64,000 nucleotides of DNA from Rhizohabitans arisaemae. Lineage in GTDB: Bacteria; Actinomycetota; Actinomycetes; Streptosporangiales; Streptosporangiaceae. Positions within the stretch are counted from its first letter, which is position 1; each line of letters starts with the position of its first letter. The stretch lies in assembly GCF_025996515.1 (NCBI RefSeq), contig NZ_BLRH01000014.1, positions 310,001 to 374,000 of the forward strand, given 5' to 3'. The position numbers were made by a program, and so were the translations under genes. A model generated the notes under the pieces. That model was given only the letters and a program-made list of their open reading frames with translations, was not told the DNA's origin and searched no databases. This document shows positions 59,498 to 64,000 of this stretch, piece after piece.

Positions 59498-62400
59498 ATG
59501 CGTGGCGAGGGGACTGGTCTGGTGTCGCTGGTGTCAAGCCGGTGGCTCGTCCGGGCGGCGATGGTGATCGCCGTTGTGGTTTTCCCAGGGCTTGTCGAAC
59601 TCCAAGCCCTGCCTGCGGTAGCGGAGCCGGTTCCGGTGAAGCTGAACCTTCCCGTGCAACAGGCGGGATCGGCGAAGAACCTCCCGCATGCGGTCGGCTC
59701 CGAGAACACCCAGTCGAAGGCCAAGGCGCGCACTGCCGGCCCTGCGGTTCCCACCGGCAAACGCCCTAAAGGCGCTTTCCCGTTGGAAGTACGGCATGAG
59801 CCGACTGAGGAGCCGGCCACAGGCGGGTTGAAGTCTCCGCCACCGCTGCCCTGGAAGGCCAAGGAGTCCAAGGCCAAGGAACCTCGACGCTCGCCCAGCA
59901 AGCAGCCCAAGGTGAGCCAGTCCCAGCGGGGACCCCCGGCCGGGACCCCTGCCCGGACAGTCAAACCGGTGAACCGAGGTATGGCCAGGAAGGCTCCGGC
60001 GTCGAAGGCGAGTACCCCGTCTACGTCGAGAGCGGTGATTGTGAATGCGGAGTTGCGGAGTGAGGCCTCGGTAAGCGGTCCGAGTGTTTCAGAGTTGAAT
60101 GCGGCACCGGCTACAAGAGGTGCGGAGCTGTGGACTCTTTCCTCCTTGTCACCGACGTTCAGCGCGAGGGTGAGGGATCCGGGCGGTGCCGACGTGGGGC
60201 TATCCGTCGAGGTAGAGCATGATCCTTCTGCGACGGGGCAAGGTAGCGGACAGATTTGGACTTCCGGTACGGGCTGGGCGAGCGCCTCGGGTTCGGTGGT
60301 GACCTCACCGGCAGCGAGTGGTTTGCAGGATGGTTGGTTGGTGCGGTGGCGGGTGCGCGGGTCGATAGCGGGGCCGCAGAGCACGGGGGTTTACGGCCCG
60401 TGGTCGGCCTGGCAGTCGGCGAAGGTTGATGTAAGCAAGCCTTCCGTATGGTCGCTCAACGCTTCTCCGGGGTCTGTGGCTGGAGGGCTGTGGACCTTTA
60501 CGTCGTTGACCCCGACGTTGAGCGCCGTGGTGACCGACCCCGATGGTCGAACCGTGGGATTGTCGGTCGAGATTGAGCATGATCCTGCCGTCGTCGGCCA
60601 GGGCTCAGGGCTGATCTGGACGTACGGTTCGGGGCAGGGATCACCTAACGGAACCGTGGTTTCGGTACCGACGTGGTCTGGACATCTAAAGGATGGATGG
60701 TTGCTGCGCTGGCGGGTTCGCGGGTCTGTGATATCGGGGACTACCATTCTTTATGGTCCATGGTCGGATTGGCAGTCGGCCAAGGTGGATCTCAATAAGC
60801 CCACCACTTCCCAGTTGAGCGCTTCTCCGGGGACGCAGGGTTCCGGTTTGTGGACGTTGTCGTCGTTGACTCCGACACTTAGTGCCAGGGTTACCGATCC
60901 AGACAACCGGAACGTAGGGATTCATGCCGAACTTCATCACGATCCGTCGTCAACGGGTCAAGGGAGTGGGCTGATCTGGTCGTATAACGGAGGCAATGGC
61001 GCGGCCTCCGGCTCGGTGGTGACCTCGGGCGCGGTGAGTGGTTTGCAGGATGGCTGGTTGGTGCGCTGGCGTATGCGAGGCCATGTGTTGATTGACCACC
61101 TAGGCACAACGGCCTACGGACCGTGGTCTGGCTGGCAGACGGCCGTGGTTGATCTACGTAAGCCTGCTGTGTCCTCGTTTAGTGCTTCTCCGGGGACGCA
61201 GGGTTCCGGTTTGTGGACGTTGTCGTCGCTGACTCCGACTTTCAGCGCCACGGTGACCGATCCCCAGGCCCGAAACGTTGGCATGGAAGCTCAGGTGGAG
61301 CACGATCCTTCGGCGTCGGGCCAAGGCAGTGGGTTGATCTGGTCGGGATCCACCGGAAACGCTTCTCCTGCAGGCTCGACCGTGACGTCAGGTGCGGCCA
61401 GCGGTCTGCAGGATGGTTGGCTGGTGCGGTGGCGGGTCCGCGGTCGTGTGACATTTGGCTCCGGGAACCTGTACAGCCCCTGGTCGGAGTGGCAGGCGGC
61501 GAAGGTCGATATCGGTAAACCTGCTGTGTCGTCGTTGAGTGTCTCACCAGGGTCACAGGGTTCTGGTTTGTGGACGTTGTCGTCTCTGACCCCCCAGCTG
61601 GGGGCGACTGTTACCGATCCTCTCAACCGGACCGTCGGAGTGGCCGTTGAGGTCGAGCATGACCCTTCGGTTCCGGGTCAGGGCAGCGGTTTGATCTGGT
61701 CGGGTGCCACGGGGATGGGATCCCCTTCGGGGACGACGGTAAGGGCGGAGGTCGCCTCCGGGAAGCTGGTTGACGGTTGGTTGGTGCGGTGGCGGGTGAA
61801 GGGCCGTCCCGCGGGAGGTGCGGATGGTCCCTGGTCGGACTGGCAAAGCGCCCACATTGATCTCCGTAAGCCGACGGTGTCGGATCTGACGGGAATAGGG
61901 GCGGGCCAAGATGGTTTGTGGACGTTCACGTCGCTGACCCCGCAATTGGGCGCGAAGGTAACCGATCCTCTCGGCCGGACCGTAGGGGCATCGGTGGAGA
62001 TCGAGCATGATCCATCGGTGCCAGGGCAGGGCCTCGGGTCGATCTGGTCGACTGGCACCGGTTCAGGGTCGACTTCCGGTTCGACGGTGTGGGTGACGGT
62101 GGCCTCCGGGAGGTTGTCGGATGGCTGGTTGGTGCGGTGGCGCGTTAGGGGGCATACAGGAGGTGTAAACGGTCCCTGGTCGGAGTGGCAACCGGCGAGG
62201 GTTCGAGTGAACAACCCGGTCGGCACGAGCCCGGGCGCGTTGCCCGGTACTCAAGGGTCCGGTCTGTGGACGCTCTCCTCGTTGACTCCCTGGTTCTACG
62301 CCCAGGTGACCGATCCGGGCGGGTCGTCCTCCCGGCTGGCTGCTGAGGTGGAGCACGACCCGTCGGTGCCGACCCAGGGCACCGGGTCCATCTGGGCAGG

Positions 62401-64000
62401 TCAAGGAACATCGATTCATACCTCAGGTTCCAACGCCTGGGTGCAGGTCCCCTCATCGCAGCTGACCGACGGATGGCTTGTCCGCTGGCGTGTGCGTGGT
62501 GTGACCACCGGTGGAACCCCTGGCACATGGTCCGCATGGCATCAGGCCAGGATTGAGGTGAACAAGCCGGCCGTCTCCGCAGAGGGGCTCACCCCGGCGA
62601 CCGCAACCTCCGGGCTTTGGACGGTTTCCTCGGCGACACCGTGGATCCACGGTGTCGTCACCGACCCGGAGAACCGCTGGGCCAATCTGGGCGCGGAGGT
62701 GGAGCACGATCCTTCCGTACCGGGTCAAGGCACCGGCGCGATCTGGTCGGGGACGGGAACCACCTCGGTGGCACCGGGCAACAAGGCCTGGCTGCGGGTC
62801 CCCACGGCTACATTGACGGACGGCTGGCTGGTGCGTTGGCGAGTCCGCGGGGTAACCACCTCCGGGGTCAACGGTCCGTGGTCGGCCTGGCAGCAGACAC
62901 GAGTCGACCTGAGCAAGCCGTCGGTCTCCGCTCCGGCGTTGACCCCCGCCACCGAGGGTTCGGGCCTGTGGACGACGTCGTCGCTGCGCCCCTGGATTCG
63001 CGCGACGGTGACCGACCCGGATGCCCGTACCTCGTATCTGGGTGTCGAGATCGAGCATGATCCTCTGGTCCCGACTCAGGGGACAGGCGCGATCTGGTCG
63101 GCGACCGGAACCGTCGCGGCGGCCTCGGGTGGCGAACCCCGGCTGCAGGTGCCGGCGTCGACTCTCTCCGACGGCTGGCTGGTGCGCTGGCGGGTCCGGG
63201 GTGTGACCACCACAGGTGTCAACGGCCCCTGGTCGGACTGGCGGTCGGCCCGCGTGGATCTGAAGAAGCCGGCGGCGGAGGCGCTGGGCATGACTCCGGC
63301 GACGCGGGGTGCCACAACGTGGACGGTCGGCACACTGCGTCCCTCCCTCTATGCCAAGATCACCGATGCTGAGAACCGGCAGTCCTATCTGGGGGTGGAG
63401 GTCGAGCACGACCCCGCTACCGAAGGACAGGGGACGGGCCTGATCTACTCGGGTACCGCCACAACCGCTTATCCATCGGGCTCCAGCGCGTGGTTGACGC
63501 TTCCCGCCAGCGCGACCCTGACCGATGGCTGGATGATCCGCTGGCGCGCACGCGGTGTGACGACCACGGGCGTCAACGGTCCCTGGTCGGACTGGGTGTC
63601 GGCGAAGGTCAGCGCTCTGCCGTTCACGGTCTTCTCCCCGGACAACAACATGCAGGTCGGCTCGCTGACCCCGACGTTGTCGGCACATGCCGAGCCCTTC
63701 AACGAAGAGCCGGTCACCTACTGGTTCCAGGTCTGCGCGGGAACCCGGCCGAACTGGACGTGGTGTGAGAGCGGGCGTTCGTGGGATCGGTCGGGAACCT
63801 GGCAGGTGCCCGGCGGGAAGCTGAAGTGGGGGGAGACCTACTGGTGGCATGCTCAGGCCGCCACCAGTCTGGCCACCGTGACGTCGTCCTGGCGTGCCTT
63901 CACGCCCACCCCCGAGCAGGGCACGATCAACTCGTTGCTGACCTCGGGCACAAACGGCCGCGACTTCAACCACGCTTCCGGCAACTACTCGCACACCGTG
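59498..64000 (+). CDS. Giant secreted tandem-repeat protein, N-terminal part (probable RHS/YD-type, runs off window)
   Basis: An open frame of 1501 codons to the last base of the window, without a stop. ATG 59498 follows GGAGGGTGA. A signal peptide (RWLVRAAMVIAVVVFPGLV) and a basic, Pro/Lys-rich stretch of ~170 residues lead into ten tandem beta-rich repeats of ~117 residues. Each has GLWTLSSLTP, VTDP, VE(V/I)EHDPS, GQG, DGWLVRWRVRG and GPWS-W. After ~63600 the repeats give way to YWWHAQAATSLATVTSSWRA and then LTSGTNGRDFNHASGNYSHT, which resembles the segment before the YD-repeat shell in actinomycete RHS proteins. That assignment is inference, since the diagnostic part lies beyond the window. 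Confidence 0.85.
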   Translation, partial: MRGEGTGLVSLVSSRWLVRAAMVIAVVVFPGLVELQALPAVAEPVPVKLNLPVQQAGSAKNLPHAVGSENTQSKAKARTAGPAVPTGKRPKGAFPLEVRHEPTEEPATGGLKSPPPLPWKAKESKAKEPRRSPSKQPKVSQSQRGPPAGTPARTVKPVNRGMARKAPASKASTPSTSRAVIVNAELRSEASVSGPSVSELNAAPATRGAELWTLSSLSPTFSARVRDPGGADVGLSVEVEHDPSATGQGSGQIWTSGTGWASASGSVVTSPAASGLQDGWLVRWRVRGSIAGPQSTGVYGPWSAWQSAKVDVSKPSVWSLNASPGSVAGGLWTFTSLTPTLSAVVTDPDGRTVGLSVEIEHDPAVVGQGSGLIWTYGSGQGSPNGTVVSVPTWSGHLKDGWLLRWRVRGSVISGTTILYGPWSDWQSAKVDLNKPTTSQLSASPGTQGSGLWTLSSLTPTLSARVTDPDNRNVGIHAELHHDPSSTGQGSGLIWSYNGGNGAASGSVVTSGAVSGLQDGWLVRWRMRGHVLIDHLGTTAYGPWSGWQTAVVDLRKPAVSSFSASPGTQGSGLWTLSSLTPTFSATVTDPQARNVGMEAQVEHDPSASGQGSGLIWSGSTGNASPAGSTVTSGAASGLQDGWLVRWRVRGRVTFGSGNLYSPWSEWQAAKVDIGKPAVSSLSVSPGSQGSGLWTLSSLTPQLGATVTDPLNRTVGVAVEVEHDPSVPGQGSGLIWSGATGMGSPSGTTVRAEVASGKLVDGWLVRWRVKGRPAGGADGPWSDWQSAHIDLRKPTVSDLTGIGAGQDGLWTFTSLTPQLGAKVTDPLGRTVGASVEIEHDPSVPGQGLGSIWSTGTGSGSTSGSTVWVTVASGRLSDGWLVRWRVRGHTGGVNGPWSEWQPARVRVNNPVGTSPGALPGTQGSGLWTLSSLTPWFYAQVTDPGGSSSRLAAEVEHDPSVPTQGTGSIWAGQGTSIHTSGSNAWVQVPSSQLTDGWLVRWRVRGVTTGGTPGTWSAWHQARIEVNKPAVSAEGLTPATATSGLWTVSSATPWIHGVVTDPENRWANLGAEVEHDPSVPGQGTGAIWSGTGTTSVAPGNKAWLRVPTATLTDGWLVRWRVRGVTTSGVNGPWSAWQQTRVDLSKPSVSAPALTPATEGSGLWTTSSLRPWIRATVTDPDARTSYLGVEIEHDPLVPTQGTGAIWSATGTVAAASGGEPRLQVPASTLSDGWLVRWRVRGVTTTGVNGPWSDWRSARVDLKKPAAEALGMTPATRGATTWTVGTLRPSLYAKITDAENRQSYLGVEVEHDPATEGQGTGLIYSGTATTAYPSGSSAWLTLPASATLTDGWMIRWRARGVTTTGVNGPWSDWVSAKVSALPFTVFSPDNNMQVGSLTPTLSAHAEPFNEEPVTYWFQVCAGTRPNWTWCESGRSWDRSGTWQVPGGKLKWGETYWWHAQAATSLATVTSSWRAFTPTPEQGTINSLLTSGTNGRDFNHASGNYSHTV
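60100..63600 (+). repeat. Ten tandem ~350-bp coding repeats
   Basis: The GLWT or equivalent codons recur near 60127, 60484, 60847, 61210, 61567, 61915, 62266, 62617, 62968 and 63319, a period of about 347-363 bp. The most similar copies are adjacent, and copies 7-10 share a GVTT(T/S)GVNGPWS variant not seen in the first copies. That fits growth by local duplication. Recombination between copies could change the repeat number. Confidence 0.85.

Noticed and set aside
60100-63600. CRISPR-like periodic repeats
   Set aside because: The period is ~350 bp, the repeats are coding and diverged, and there are no short identical repeats with unique spacers.
59428-63994. Chain of long minus-strand open frames opposite the repeat protein
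   Set aside because: They are out-of-phase shadows of the plus-strand coding repeats. The plus frame has a signal peptide, a ribosome-binding site and conserved repeat words; the minus frames break and restart every ~350 bp.
1-64000. tRNA, rRNA, prophage or complete insertion sequence
   Set aside because: I looked for cloverleaf-like segments, transposase motifs and phage structural genes and saw none that would stand up.

Overview
The window reads as chromosome of a GC-rich filamentous actinomycete. The evidence is near-universal G/C third positions, GTG and TTG starts, an F420-type LLM oxidoreductase, a subtilisin-inhibitor-like (SSI) protein, PASTA-domain kinases, PucR, NsdA-like and GntR regulators, and a chaplin-like peptide. 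Streptosporangiales is my best guess, by inference only. I see no rRNA, tRNA, CRISPR array or intact insertion sequence.

Layout. 0-7.7 kb: the tail of an aldehyde dehydrogenase, a secreted trypsin-like protease, then the conserved actinobacterial block dxr - site-2 protease - ispG - (alpha/beta hydrolase) - DUF4081/GNAT, which carries two MEP isoprenoid steps. 7.7-21.7 kb: a peptide import-and-degrade locus. It holds an S9 peptidase, three signal-less serine hydrolases of the penicillin-recognising fold, a PucR regulator, an Opp/Dpp-type ABC importer whose second permease is fused to an ATPase, and two paralogous substrate-binding lipoproteins. A shared motif (TTTGTCCGATTGGAC-like) precedes three of its transcription units. 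21.7-24.0 kb: a divergent HTH regulator/SDR pair, then a 640-bp non-coding stretch full of nested inverted repeats.

24.0-35.6 kb: a cell-envelope signalling island with two PASTA Ser/Thr kinases (one of about 1000 residues with four Cys-containing ectodomains), a pseudokinase paralog, an MMPL transporter and two CHAP proteins that share a conserved leader. 36.4-47.8 kb: mixed housekeeping and accessory genes, including an LLM oxidoreductase, an AlkD-like DNA repair protein, a KstR2-like TetR regulator, a Tat-lipoprotein Dyp peroxidase, a chaplin-like peptide, an ATP-grasp enzyme, a fused electron-transfer flavoprotein, GntR, GNAT, CutC and a DUF6986 aldolase-like protein. A second copy of the structured repeat seen at 23.7 kb lies at 46.4 kb in inverted orientation.

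47.8-57.2 kb: an extracellular protease island with an SSI-type inhibitor, three paralogous trypsin-fold proteins (the first has Asn in place of the catalytic Ser) and a large subtilase, each ending in a strong hairpin. 57.3-58.7 kb: an HTH/TPR regulator on the minus strand. 59.5-64.0 kb: the start of a giant secreted protein with ten tandem repeats of about 117 residues. It runs off the window and probably leads into an RHS/YD-type polymorphic protein.

The most novel-looking items are the structured dispersed repeat with compensatory changes, the pseudokinase/PASTA/CHAP island, the catalytically dead trypsin paralog beside its active sisters and an inhibitor, and the peptide scavenging regulon with its candidate operator.
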